This document shows, one piece after another, positions 33,777 to 42,668 of a DNA stretch of 64,000 nucleotides. Each line of letters begins with the position of its first letter. Within the stretch, counting starts at the first letter, position 1. Source of the DNA: Lewinellaceae bacterium (lineage in GTDB: Bacteria > Bacteroidota > Bacteroidia > Chitinophagales > Saprospiraceae); the NCBI GenBank assembly GCA_016711435.1, contig JADJSY010000013.1, positions 61,001-125,000 on the forward strand. The letters run 5' to 3'. The notes under the pieces are model-generated. The model was not told the DNA's origin. It made no database searches and worked only from the letters and a program-made list of their open reading frames with translations. Made by a program: the position numbers and the translations under genes.

Positions 33777-34824
33777 TCTTCCGATTGCCCTGCGGCCCGA
33801 AGATGCGCCTGATTTGGCGGCAATCAATACCTTTTTGAGCATGGAAGCGCCCGAAATCGGCCCGGTTTTGAGCGTGACGCGTTTTCCCGGCGGTTTTTCC
33901 AACCTGACCTACTGCCTGCAAACGGCGGAAAAGGAATACGTGCTGCGCCGTCCACCGCTGGGCGCGGCCATCCAGTCGGCGCACGACATGGGCAGGGAAT
34001 ACCGCGTACTTCATTTGCTGAAACCGCATTACGCAAAAATTCCCACGCCGGTGGCTTTTTGCGACAATGCCGACCTGATCGGCGCGCCTTTTTACATCAT
34101 GGAACGGTTGGAAGGCGTCATTTTGCGGGCGCACAATACGCCCGGGATGCAATTGGAACCTGATCTGTTGCGCCGTATTTCGGAGGCGCTCATCGACAAC
34201 CTCGTGGTTTTACATGCCATCGATATTGAAAAAACGGGCTTGGCGCAATTGGGCAAACCGGAAGCTTACGTCCAACGCCAGGTGGATGGCTGGATCAAAC
34301 GCTACTACAACGCCGAAACGGACAATATTCCGGCTATGAACGCGCTCGCCGAATGGATGCCCGCGCATCTGCCCGCCGGACAAGCCCCCACTTTGCTGCA
34401 CAACGATTACAAACACGACAATGTGCTGCTCGACCCTAATAACCTGACCCAAATACGCGGCGTACTCGACTGGGAAATGGCGACCGTCGGCGATCCGCTG
34501 ATGGACCTCGGCGCTACGCTCGCGTACTGGATCGAAGCAGGCGACCCGGAGATGATGCGCACCTATAATCTCACATGGCTGCCCGGCAATCTGACGCGCC
34601 GGGAAGTGATCGAACGGTACACTGAAAAAAGCGGGCGCGATGTAAAAGACATCCGGTTTTATTACGTGTTCGGAATGTTCAAAAATGCCGTGATCGGACA
34701 GCAGATTTATGCGCGCTGGAAAAAAGGGCAGGCGCAGGATCCGCGTTTCGGGAAGTTGATTGAGATGGTGAGGGTGCTGGGGGAAATGGGGGTTCGCGCT
34801 TTGGAAAAACCTATTTTTGTTTAG
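33757..34824 (+). CDS. APH-fold phosphotransferase (ACAD10/11 kinase-domain homologue)
   Basis: 355 residues. N-lobe with FPGGFSNLTYCLQTAEKEYVLRR (nucleotide loop and lysine strand). Catalytic loop LLHNDYKHDNVLL (HxDxxxxN) and metal-binding VLDWEMATVGDPLMDLG. Despite kinship to aminoglycoside kinases, this subfamily accompanies acyl-CoA dehydrogenases. In the animal ACAD10/11 proteins it phosphorylates the 4-hydroxyl of hydroxyacyl-CoAs so the phosphate can be eliminated. Start overlaps the dehydrogenase stop by 20 bases, implying coupled translation. Its 3' end overlaps the convergent P-type ATPase gene by 14 bases. Confidence 0.88.
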   Translation: MLTPSPDLPIALRPEDAPDLAAINTFLSMEAPEIGPVLSVTRFPGGFSNLTYCLQTAEKEYVLRRPPLGAAIQSAHDMGREYRVLHLLKPHYAKIPTPVAFCDNADLIGAPFYIMERLEGVILRAHNTPGMQLEPDLLRRISEALIDNLVVLHAIDIEKTGLAQLGKPEAYVQRQVDGWIKRYYNAETDNIPAMNALAEWMPAHLPAGQAPTLLHNDYKHDNVLLDPNNLTQIRGVLDWEMATVGDPLMDLGATLAYWIEAGDPEMMRTYNLTWLPGNLTRREVIERYTEKSGRDVKDIRFYYVFGMFKNAVIGQQIYARWKKGQAQDPRFGKLIEMVRVLGEMGVRALEKPIFV

Positions 34825-37270
34825 CCCATTTCCATAACTCAAACCATCCCACCGATACCAGCGCCGCCAGCATGCACCAGCCTGTTTCTGCAAGTGTCAG
34901 ACGACCCAGTTGAAACAGATCGCGGGCCAGAGGCAGCACCAGAACCGCCACCAATAGAAGCACCGACACGCCCACCATCCACCACAACAGGCGGTTTCGG
35001 TAAAAAAGTGTCCGGGCAATCGTGTATTCAAAAGAGCGGTTGGCAAATGTCAGGAAAATATTGGCCAGCAGCATGGTGACAAAAACGAAAGAGCGGGTGG
35101 TTGCTTCATCTTTGCCTATCCATATAGCGTAATGGTACATGACAAAAACGCCGACCGTAATCAAAAAACCCTGAAAAAGACTCAATGAAAGTTCGGGCCA
35201 GGAGAATAGGTTGGCGCCTTCCGTTCGAGGCGGTTTTCGCAGTACGTTCGGTTCAGCCGGTTCATTTTCAAACGCAATGGCACAGGTAGGCCCCATAATC
35301 AGTTCCAGAAAAATGACATGAATCGGGGTGAGCATGTGCAGATAGGTCCAGTCAAATAACAGGGGGAACAGTACCACCAGCACAATCGGCAGGTGGATGG
35401 AAATAATGTATCGAATGGCTTTTCGAAGGTTGTAGTAAATAAGCCGCCCGGTTTTGATAGCGTTCACCATGTGCGCCAGATTATCGTCGAGCAGTATCAT
35501 CGAAGCGGCGCCTTTGGCGATTTCCGTTCCCCGATGCCCCATCGCCACGCCCACCTGGGCTGCTTTGAGGGCCGGCGCGTCATTCACGCCGTCGCCGGTC
35601 ATGGCCACGATTTCACCGTTTGCTTTCAGGGCTTCCACCACCCGCAATTTGGCTTCCGGGAACATACGCGCAAACACATCCGTGCCACCAACTATTTCCC
35701 GGAGTTGCGTTTCAGTCATTTGCATCACCGTCTCGCCGCTTACCACCTCGCCCCGCACCCGGATACCACTTTCCTGCGCAATATTCAGGGCGGTTTCCGG
35801 GTAATCGCCGGTGACCATTTTGACCGCGATGCCGGCCTGGTAAAAATCGTTCATCACCTTGCCGATACCCGCTTTGGGCGGGTCGTACAAACCTACCAGC
35901 CCTTCAAATGTCCAGGGAAAATCGCCCTGTTCTGCCGGGTATTTTTCATCTGTCCAGGCGGCGCTGCACACGCCGAGGATGCGGTAACCCTTGCGCGCCA
36001 TTTCCTTTGTTTTGGCCAGAATATCCGCCTGTTGCGCGGCATCCATGTTGCAAACCTGCAAAATACGCTCCACAGCGCCTTTGGCTGCAACGATGCGTTC
36101 TGTTGTATCGGCGGGCAAAAACACGTGCGTCATCATGGGCGGCACACCGTTCAGCGGATATTCGTGTACCATTTGAACGGTAGCCCGGCGGTCTTTGGAC
36201 GTTTCTTTTTCATACGCCAGGTGAATTGCCTTTTCCATTGCGTCGAAGGGCGTCGGTTCGCTGGCCCACATAGCGTATTCGAGCGTGCGGCCTTTGCCCG
36301 AATAGTCGGTTACCTCGGCGATGGTCATTTTACTTTCCGTAATAGTCCCCGTTTTATCGAGGCATATCACCGTTGCGGCGCCGAGGCTTTCCACGGTTTT
36401 GGGTTGTTTCACCAGCACGTGTTTGCGGGTCATGCGGTAAGCGCCCAAAGCCATAAATGTGGTAAATGCCACTGGAATCTCTTCCGGCACCAAAGCCATG
36501 GCAAAGGCGAGCGAATACAGCAAAGCGCTGAGGAAAGAACCGGAATAGGCATAATTGATAGCGCAAACGATCAAAAAAGCCACCAGGCCGGCCCACAACA
36601 TTTGTCGCACAAACCGCGTAATCTGTCGCTGCAAAGGCGTGGGTTCGGTTTCGATGGACTCGATGGATTTGCCTAATTTGCCAAATTCGGTTTGAATGCC
36701 TACCGCCTGTACTTTCGCTACGCCCGCGCCGGAAGCCACGGTGGTGCCCTGGTACAACAGGTTGCGACCTGCTTCATCGGGGTTTTTACTGACGGGCAGC
36801 GATTCGCCGGTTAAAATGGCTTCATCTACACTCAGGTCGTTTTGTTGCACCAGCACACCGTCGGCAGCAATGCGCTCTCCTTCCTCAAAGGCAATCAGAT
36901 CGTCCACAACGACATCTTCTACCGGAACCTCCTGCCGTTTCCCTGCCCGTATCACTACCACCCGCGGTTGCGACAACTGGCGCAGGGCAGAAAGGGCCTT
37001 CTCGCTGCGAAACTCCTGGACAATCTCGATCAGGGTAACAAAAATGACCGCCCCCACCATCAACCATGCTTCCGCTGCATCGCCGATCAGGAAATACAGG
37101 GTACATGCGATCACCAGTAACAAAAACATAGGCTCCGTACCTACATCTTTCAGCATGTGCCAGATGCGGCGTTGGGGGCGGACATATAACTGGTTGCTGC
37201 CATGGCGGGCGCGGCTTTCGGCTACCGCTTCCGGGCTTAGGCCTTGCAAATTAGGGGAGGGTTGAAGCAT
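34811..37270 (-). CDS. Cation-translocating P-type ATPase (P2-like)
   Basis: 819 residues. Cation-ATPase N-terminal segment, actuator motif TGES (154-157), M4 ion site VPEEIPVAF (PEEIP 262-266), phosphorylation motif DKTGT with Asp305, and hinge MTGDGVNDAPAL. M6 reads ELIMGPTCAIAFENEP, which is not the calcium-pump NxxTD pattern, so calcium is not assured. The C-terminal helices are complete. It is an inner-membrane pump for a divalent cation or proton. It is convergent with the kinase gene. The upstream gap holds a GTTATCN array (37282-37306). Confidence 0.9.
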   Translation of the reverse strand: MLQPSPNLQGLSPEAVAESRARHGSNQLYVRPQRRIWHMLKDVGTEPMFLLLVIACTLYFLIGDAAEAWLMVGAVIFVTLIEIVQEFRSEKALSALRQLSQPRVVVIRAGKRQEVPVEDVVVDDLIAFEEGERIAADGVLVQQNDLSVDEAILTGESLPVSKNPDEAGRNLLYQGTTVASGAGVAKVQAVGIQTEFGKLGKSIESIETEPTPLQRQITRFVRQMLWAGLVAFLIVCAINYAYSGSFLSALLYSLAFAMALVPEEIPVAFTTFMALGAYRMTRKHVLVKQPKTVESLGAATVICLDKTGTITESKMTIAEVTDYSGKGRTLEYAMWASEPTPFDAMEKAIHLAYEKETSKDRRATVQMVHEYPLNGVPPMMTHVFLPADTTERIVAAKGAVERILQVCNMDAAQQADILAKTKEMARKGYRILGVCSAAWTDEKYPAEQGDFPWTFEGLVGLYDPPKAGIGKVMNDFYQAGIAVKMVTGDYPETALNIAQESGIRVRGEVVSGETVMQMTETQLREIVGGTDVFARMFPEAKLRVVEALKANGEIVAMTGDGVNDAPALKAAQVGVAMGHRGTEIAKGAASMILLDDNLAHMVNAIKTGRLIYYNLRKAIRYIISIHLPIVLVVLFPLLFDWTYLHMLTPIHVIFLELIMGPTCAIAFENEPAEPNVLRKPPRTEGANLFSWPELSLSLFQGFLITVGVFVMYHYAIWIGKDEATTRSFVFVTMLLANIFLTFANRSFEYTIARTLFYRNRLLWWMVGVSVLLLVAVLVLPLARDLFQLGRLTLAETGWCMLAALVSVGWFELWKWAKQK

Positions 37271-37725
37271 GTGGAGTTGGTTAGTTATCCGTTATCCGTT
37301 ATTAGTGTGGTAGCGTTTGGTTATGACTTATATGTGTCAAAAAATATTGAAATGGCCCATTAGCTGTCATCGCGTATCCATCTAAAAATCCATATTGCGG
37401 TACGCTCTATGGTATACGCTACTTTTGTCATCCTGAAACATTAGTCATCCCAGATTTATAGTGACTCTTGGCACGCGCTAAAACATTTTTTATTGATGAT
37501 TGCTTATTGAGGATGATTTTGATTAGCGGAGATGCCTCCTTACATTAAAAATCATCATTTAATCAATCATCAATAAATAAGTTTGACCTATATGTGGTTG
37601 TTTTGGATACAAAATCCGGATGACTCGCCGCTTCAGGATGACAAAAGTGTTTGCGCATTCGATTTGGCGACGTTTACTAAACTTTTAAAGTTTAGTAAAC
37701 GTATCAACCGATTTATGAATTCAAC
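37271..37725. repeat. 455-base non-coding gap with several repeats
   Basis: GTTATCC array at 37282-37306. Inverted TTATTGATGATTG-type arms at about 37489-37519 and 37549-37576. Perfect hairpin at 37670-37702 with arms ACGTTTACTAAACTT and a 3-base loop, identical in arms to the hairpin inside the membrane-protein gene at 61991-62023. No ORF is credible. The P-type ATPase promoter should lie at its left end. Confidence 0.75.
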
Positions 37726-38451
37726 TCACCTCCCGATAAGTTCGGCTTCCAGAGCGAGCGCCCGCGGAAACAGGATATTGTTTTCGAGGTGAATATGCTG
37801 GCGCATATCGGCATCAAATTCCTTGTGCAGTTCGTACCAGGTGGTGCATTCATCACAGACGCCATACGGCGGTTGAAAATGCAACGACAACTCCCTGATT
37901 TGTTTTAATACCAAAGCAGTCTGTTTGTGATCCTGTACGATGGATTGTATTGATTTTTCCAGCTTGCCGTATGTCGGAGCAATAAAAACCTGTTTACCGT
38001 TACGCAGCTTTTCCATTTCTAATATGTAAGGAAACAAGGCGTATTCTTCGCTGATTAGGTGCCTTTTGATCCGTTGATCGAGGTCAGTTAACAATACCCG
38101 GATCGACTTTAATTCGGGATGATTCGAACCTTCTTTGGCGACAACAATATCAGACAGCAGCAGTAGCCTGGGCAAGGTCTCCCGTATATAACTGTGATGG
38201 GTTCGGATGATAAAATCTACCAGATATTGTGTGTCCCACTTTGCATAATTTAAATGCGGGAACAAGGCAATGGGGCGCTCTTTCAAACTGACCAATGCCT
38301 GTTCAAGGATAAGCTGATCCAAATGCAACTCCGCAGAAGCCTCCTCCAGCGTCAGGTCGCCGGAACAACAGAAATCTATACCGTATGCATCCAGCAACCG
38401 GGCTGCCCGGTAGTCTGCCGTTACGATTTCGTTGATGGTAACACTTTGCAT
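37726..38451 (-). CDS. ric: Iron-sulfur cluster repair di-iron protein (RIC/ScdA/YtfE)
   Basis: 241 residues. The N-terminal DUF542 domain has the paired cysteines Cys28-Cys29 in GIDFCCSGDLTLEEA. The hemerythrin-like domain follows, with His and Glu ligands in RTHHSYIRETLP, RHLISEEYALFP, DHKQTALVLKQI and HIHLENNILFP. It repairs [Fe-S] clusters damaged by nitric oxide or peroxide in the cytoplasm. Usually NO- or Fnr-regulated; no clear operator is visible upstream, where a short GTGAGAC heptamer array (38455-38480) sits instead. Confidence 0.92.
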   Translation of the reverse strand: MQSVTINEIVTADYRAARLLDAYGIDFCCSGDLTLEEASAELHLDQLILEQALVSLKERPIALFPHLNYAKWDTQYLVDFIIRTHHSYIRETLPRLLLLSDIVVAKEGSNHPELKSIRVLLTDLDQRIKRHLISEEYALFPYILEMEKLRNGKQVFIAPTYGKLEKSIQSIVQDHKQTALVLKQIRELSLHFQPPYGVCDECTTWYELHKEFDADMRQHIHLENNILFPRALALEAELIGR

Positions 38452-38755
38452 AGAAGTGAGACGTGAGACGTGAGAGGGTGAGATAGAAATGAGACGGCGT
38501 AAAGATGAGCAGTTGAAAATGGGTGGAAAATGATTTGAACAATGCTGTGTACATGACTTTTATCATCATGCACTGCCTAAACTACTCAGTTGCCAAAGGC
38601 GAAGTATCCCGAAACACCAAACACTAAACACTAACACGGCCTTTCTACAGGCTACGTTCATATTCAAATCAACCAGTTGTATGAGATTAATCATCTTGAT
38701 TCGACTTGTATACCCTCATTTTTGTTGAGTAATCATTCACTAAAAAATTCGACAC
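38452..38755. repeat. 304-base gap with heptamer arrays
   Basis: ACGTGAG array at about 38457-38480, and a GTGTTTR-class element (complement) at 38590-38635: the core GCCAAAGGCGAAG followed by AAACACC, AAACACT, AAACACT. It contains the divergent promoters of ric and the SDR gene. No confident box could be assigned. Confidence 0.65.
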
Positions 38756-39514
38756 ATGCAACGCTTACATAACAAAGTAGCCATTGTTACCGGCGCAGCA
38801 GGAGGTATGGGAGCGTCTGTCGCCCACCTGTTTGCCGAACAGGGCGCTCTGGTGCTCGCCACCGATATACAGTTTGAAAAAATGAATGCCTGGGTGCAGG
38901 AAAGCCGGAAGCATAGCCTGGCCATTGAATGTATCCGCCACGACGTAGGTTCTGAATCCGACTGGAAATCGGTTGTGGAAAAAGCGCTGCACCTCTACGC
39001 AAAAATTGATATTCTGATCAATAATGCCGGTGTGTACCAACCTATGGAAACTACGGAAGCGACGAGCCTCGAACGCTGGAACCAGATCCTGCAAATCAAC
39101 CTGACCAGTGCTTTTCTGGGCGCTAAAGCCGTCTTGCCACACCTGAAAAAATCGGGCAAAGGCGCCATCGTCAATATTTCTTCTATCGCCGGTATCGTCG
39201 GCGGCAATGGTGCGGCTTATTCGGCCTCCAAAGCGGCCATGCGGCTGCTGACCAAAGACCAGGCCATCGAATTCGCGCCTTTTCATATCCGGGTCAATTC
39301 CATCCGCCCGGGCGGCGTCATGACGCCGATGGTCGAACCACTGATGCCTGCCGATCCGGCGGCCCGCGAAGCCATGATGAAAAACATGTGCCCACTTGGC
39401 CGTATCGGTGAGGCCATTGAAATTGCATACGGGGCTTTGTATCTTGCCTCCGACGAATCTTCTTACGTCACCGGCGCGGAATTAGTGATTGACGGCGGCT
39501 TGACAGCGCGGTAG
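38756..39514 (+). CDS. Short-chain dehydrogenase/reductase
   Basis: 252 residues, classical SDR. Cofactor motif TGAAGGMG (12-19), DILINNAG, catalytic Ser in VNISSIAG, and YSASK with the Tyr-Lys pair. The Asp in LATDIQ after strand 2 favours NAD(H) over NADP(H). C-terminal VRPGGVMTPM-like loop and GAELVIDGGLTAR complete the fold. The alcohol or ketone substrate is unknown. It ends 40 bases before mlaE on the same strand. Confidence 0.9.
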   Translation: MQRLHNKVAIVTGAAGGMGASVAHLFAEQGALVLATDIQFEKMNAWVQESRKHSLAIECIRHDVGSESDWKSVVEKALHLYAKIDILINNAGVYQPMETTEATSLERWNQILQINLTSAFLGAKAVLPHLKKSGKGAIVNISSIAGIVGGNGAAYSASKAAMRLLTKDQAIEFAPFHIRVNSIRPGGVMTPMVEPLMPADPAAREAMMKNMCPLGRIGEAIEIAYGALYLASDESSYVTGAELVIDGGLTAR

Positions 39515-39531
39515 TATTTTATGTACTTTTG
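39500..39531 (+). promoter_or_regulatory. Putative mlaE promoter
   Basis: -33-like TTG at 39500-39502 and -7 box TACTTTTG at 39524-39531, spaced 21 bases, agreeing with the Bacteroidota TTTG/TAnnTTTG pattern. The boxes overlap the SDR stop codon. The mlaE start lies 24 bases downstream. Confidence 0.45.
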
Positions 39532-39554
39532 TTGTCGTAACTACTTAAAATCCA

Positions 39555-40319
39555 ATGACCAGACTTCCCGAAAATACACGCTTGTTCCTGCACGATGTGG
39601 GGGAAATAAGCCGTTTTGTCGCCCGATTTTTTGTGGAAGGGCTTCGGCCGCGCTATGAGGTGTACGAATTTGTGCGCCAGTGTTTTATCATCGGCTACAA
39701 ATCGCTTCCCCTGGCTGCCCTCACGGCCTTTATCATGGGTTTGGTACTGACCATGCAATTGCGGCCCACCATGGTTTATTACGGGGTGGAGTCGCAAATC
39801 CCGGCTATGGTGGGCATTGCTATCGTGCGCGAAATCGGGCCGGTCATCACGGCGCTGATTTTTGCCGGTAAAATCGGCTCCAGCATCGGCGCCGAATTAG
39901 GCTCCATGAAAGTGACGGAACAAATTGACGCCATGGAAGTGTCGGGTACCAACCCGTTTAAATACCTCGTGGTGACGCGGACATTGGCCGCCACGCTGAT
40001 GCTCCCGGTGCTGGTCATCCTCTCCGACGCTATTTCGCTGTACGGCTCTTACCTGGGGGTTAATATGTACGAAAAATTCAGTTTTTACCTGTTTTTTAAA
40101 CAGATTTTTGACAATCTGGTGTACAATGACATCATCCCGGCAGTCGTTAAAACCTTCTTTTTCGGGTTTGCCGTCGGCATCATCGGTTGTTATAAAGGTT
40201 ACCATTCCAGCAAAGGAACGGAGGGCGTCGGGCGTTCGGCCAATTCTGCCGTCGTGGTGTCTTCCGTCATGATATTTATCCTGGATTTACTGGCTGTCCA
40301 GGCGGCTAATTTGTTGTAA
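39555..40319 (+). CDS. mlaE: MlaE-family lipid ABC transporter permease
   Basis: 254 residues, MlaE/YrbE permease with about five membrane helices and the family signature region IGPVITALIFAGKIGSSIGAELG, followed by TEQIDAMEVSGTNPFKYLV. With MlaF and the MCE protein MlaD it moves phospholipids between inner membrane and periplasm to maintain outer-membrane asymmetry. First gene of mlaE-mlaF-mlaD. Spacing to mlaF is 93 bases and contains a GTTATCN heptamer array. Confidence 0.94.
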   Translation: MTRLPENTRLFLHDVGEISRFVARFFVEGLRPRYEVYEFVRQCFIIGYKSLPLAALTAFIMGLVLTMQLRPTMVYYGVESQIPAMVGIAIVREIGPVITALIFAGKIGSSIGAELGSMKVTEQIDAMEVSGTNPFKYLVVTRTLAATLMLPVLVILSDAISLYGSYLGVNMYEKFSFYLFFKQIFDNLVYNDIIPAVVKTFFFGFAVGIIGCYKGYHSSKGTEGVGRSANSAVVVSSVMIFILDLLAVQAANLL

Positions 40320-40371
40320 GTAAACAAAATCAGTTTTGGCTACTTTATTTGTAAATGCTTGATTTTCAGCA

Positions 40372-40401
40372 CAGATAACAGATAACTAATAACGGATAAC
40401 T
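40372..40401. repeat. Heptanucleotide array, GTTATCN class (complement), inside the mla operon
   Basis: GATAACA, GATAACT, AATAACG, GATAACT between mlaE and mlaF, ending 12 bases before the mlaF start codon. Confidence 0.8.
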
Positions 40402-40412
40402 ATAAAACGCAC

Positions 40413-41168
40413 ATGGCGCAGGAAACAGGTTCGGGCGAAGCAGTGATTCAGGTGGACGGCCTGTACAAAACCTTTGGGAACAACCGGGTTTTGGAAAATT
40501 TCGACCTCGACCTGTATCGCGGAGAAAGCCTGGTGGTACTCGGCAAGTCGGGTTCCGGCAAATCGGTTTTGATCAAATGTATCATCGGACTGATCCGGCC
40601 CGACCAGGGCAGCATCCGGGTGCTGGGAGAGGATGTGCTGTCGATGAACCACCTGGAGTTGGACCGCATCCGCATGAAAGTGGGTTTCCTGTTTCAAAGC
40701 AATGCCCTGTACGATTCGATGACGGTACGGGAAAACCTCGAATTTCCCCTGCGCCGACATTCCGTCCACCTTAACCAGCAGGAAGTCAATGATTTAGTTG
40801 TGGAAGCCCTGCAAAACGTGGGCCTCGAACACACCATCGACATGATGCCCGCTGAACTGTCCGGCGGTATGCGCAAACGGATTGCCCTGGCCCGAACCCT
40901 GATCCTGAAACCGGAAATCATGTTGTACGACGAGCCTACTACCGGACTCGACGCCATTACCGGCCTGGAAATTATCAACCTGATGAATACCATCGGGCAG
41001 AAATACCACACCTCGTCTATCATCATTTCGCACGATATGCAATGTGTAAAACGCGCCGCGCAGCGTATTGCAATACTGATTGATAAAAAGTGTTATGTAA
41101 CAGGTACTTATGAAGAATTAAAAAATTCGGAGGATGAAAAAATCCGGCCTTTTTTCAATAAAACATAA
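40413..41168 (+). CDS. mlaF: MlaF-family lipid ABC transporter ATPase
   Basis: 251 residues. Walker A GKSGSGKS (44-51), ABC signature LSGGMRKRIALAR, Walker B IMLYDEPTTGLD and switch His in IISHDM. It energises MlaE. The C-terminal segment NSEDEKIRPFF is typical of MlaF-like ATPases. A nested palindrome, not a terminator with U-run, fills the 187-base space before mlaD. Confidence 0.95.
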   Translation: MAQETGSGEAVIQVDGLYKTFGNNRVLENFDLDLYRGESLVVLGKSGSGKSVLIKCIIGLIRPDQGSIRVLGEDVLSMNHLELDRIRMKVGFLFQSNALYDSMTVRENLEFPLRRHSVHLNQQEVNDLVVEALQNVGLEHTIDMMPAELSGGMRKRIALARTLILKPEIMLYDEPTTGLDAITGLEIINLMNTIGQKYHTSSIIISHDMQCVKRAAQRIAILIDKKCYVTGTYEELKNSEDEKIRPFFNKT

Positions 41169-41177
41169 CTGTTTAGC

Positions 41178-41331
41178 ATAGGGGCAGCGCCCCGGTAATA
41201 TTTGTAGCAAAATAGGAGAAATCAAGGTTGGAGGTGCAGCGCACCGGCAATATATTATCGGTGCGCTGCACCTCGTGGACACACGCTATCACTAAAACGC
41301 TACAAATATTATCGGGGCGCTGCCCCTATGC
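41178..41331. repeat. Nested double palindrome between mlaF and mlaD
   Basis: Outer arms 41178-41209 and 41299-41331 (CATAGGGGCAGCGCCCCGGT and complement, continuing through AATATTTGTAGC). Inner arms about 41231-41252 and 41253-41274 around GGTGCGCTGCACC. The inner stem matches 10357-10377. A transcript would form a long cruciform-like hairpin in the middle of the operon. Confidence 0.85.
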
Positions 41332-41355
41332 GAACCAGTTGCAATAAATCCTACT

Positions 41356-42348
41356 ATGAAAAAACAAGCCATCAATACGGTAAAACTTGGAATTTTTGTA
41401 CTGGCAGGCATTTTCCTGCTCATTTTTTCCCTGTACGTCCTTGGGAAAAATAGAAGCATGTTCGGCGCCGGTTTCGAGATAAAAGCGCATTTTCAATCCG
41501 TCAACGGACTGGTAGCGGGCAATAACGTGCGCTACTCCGGTATCCAGATCGGCAGCGTCAAAGAGGTCGCTTTTATCAACGACACCTTGATCGAGGTGAC
41601 GATGAACATCCAGAAAAAGATGGCCGGTATCATCCGCCGCAATGCCGTGGCAAACCTCGGCACCGACGGCCTGATCGGCAACCGCCTGGTCAATATCGCT
41701 CCGGGTAAAGGAGATGCGCCGTTGATTCAGCCCGGCGACCTGCTGCCCAGCAAGGAAGAAATCGACACGGATGAAATGCTGCAAACCCTGCGCCGCACCA
41801 ATGAAAATATCTCTACCATCTCGGAAGAACTGCTCAATACCGTGCACCAGGTCAGTACCAGTACCCAACTCGGCGCTATACTCAATGACCCGAGCCTGTC
41901 GGCCAATATCAAAGCCGCGCTGGAACACCTGCATGATGCCTCCCAAAAAGCCTCCATCCTGATGACCAATGCCAACAGAACGCTGGATATGGCCTCCAAA
42001 GGAAACGGAACCCTTGCCACCCTGCTGCGCGACTCGACTTTATCGCACGAACTGGAACAAGCCGTGCAAAAAATCCAGCAGATAGAAGCCAGCGCCGAAA
42101 AACTGACCGCCGACCTGAATCAGGTGGTGGCCTCCGTTGAAAAAGACCTCAACGCCGGTTCCGGCCCCGTCAATACCATGCTGAAAGACTCGATCATGGC
42201 GGAGCGCCTGCGCCGCACCATGGATAATATTGAACAAGGCACGGCGGGTTTCAACAAGAACATGGAGGCCCTGCAGCATAATTTTTTGCTGCGGCGGTAT
42301 TTTAAGAAGGAAGCGAAGAAGGCGGGGAAAGAAGCAGATAAGGAGTGA
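41356..42348 (+). CDS. mlaD: MlaD-family MCE lipid-binding protein
   Basis: 330 residues. N-terminal anchor VKLGIFVLAGIFLLIFSLYV (about 9-28). One MCE domain (about 37-115) with FQSVNGLVAGNNVRYSGIQIGSVKEV, then a long helical, coiled-coil-like tail with repeated heptads, finishing in a lysine-rich end. It forms the periplasmic hexameric ring over MlaE that passes lipids. The basic tail LRRYFKKEAKKAGKEADKE precedes a heptamer array by few bases. Confidence 0.93.
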   Translation: MKKQAINTVKLGIFVLAGIFLLIFSLYVLGKNRSMFGAGFEIKAHFQSVNGLVAGNNVRYSGIQIGSVKEVAFINDTLIEVTMNIQKKMAGIIRRNAVANLGTDGLIGNRLVNIAPGKGDAPLIQPGDLLPSKEEIDTDEMLQTLRRTNENISTISEELLNTVHQVSTSTQLGAILNDPSLSANIKAALEHLHDASQKASILMTNANRTLDMASKGNGTLATLLRDSTLSHELEQAVQKIQQIEASAEKLTADLNQVVASVEKDLNAGSGPVNTMLKDSIMAERLRRTMDNIEQGTAGFNKNMEALQHNFLLRRYFKKEAKKAGKEADKE

Positions 42349-42668
42349 AAAAAGGCAAAGGGCAAAAAGCAAAATGGCAAGGGCTTCGCGCTTGGGAAGT
42401 ACTGTGTCAAAGGCTTGGCAATCTTTGCGGGTGGTGTATTTTGGTGCGCAATGCACCACCTGTCGGGATCCGTCCACTCTACGGTAAACTGGGTGAAACG
42501 GCATGTCCCGACGATGACAAAATCGTACTCATAAGCCGTAGGGTTTCCGCGATGCATACCGTAAGTGGACGGACGCGTCAGGATGCCAAGTAGGCTACTC
42601 CGCCTCGTGACCGTTCCGTACCTATCCTCCCTCACTCCTTACCTTCTTTCAATCGCTGGTCTAAAATT
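42349..42668. repeat. 320-base gap: GGCAAAR array and nested inverted repeats
   Basis: GGCAAAR-type array at about 42352-42400. Palindrome GGTGC-GCAAT-GCACC at 42443-42457. Imperfect arms GTCCACTCTACGGTA (42472-42486) and TACCGTAAGTGGAC (42557-42570). It separates mlaD from the convergent broken STAND gene. No gene is seen. Confidence 0.65.

Noticed and set aside
33757..34824. Aminoglycoside resistance kinase
   Set aside because: APH fold only; the overlap with an acyl-CoA dehydrogenase gene and sequence context point to the ACAD10/11 metabolic subfamily.
35393..36676. 427-codon plus-strand open frame inside the P-type ATPase gene
   Set aside because: Antisense shadow of a gene with complete, conserved motifs; the translation is His- and Phe-rich with no family features.
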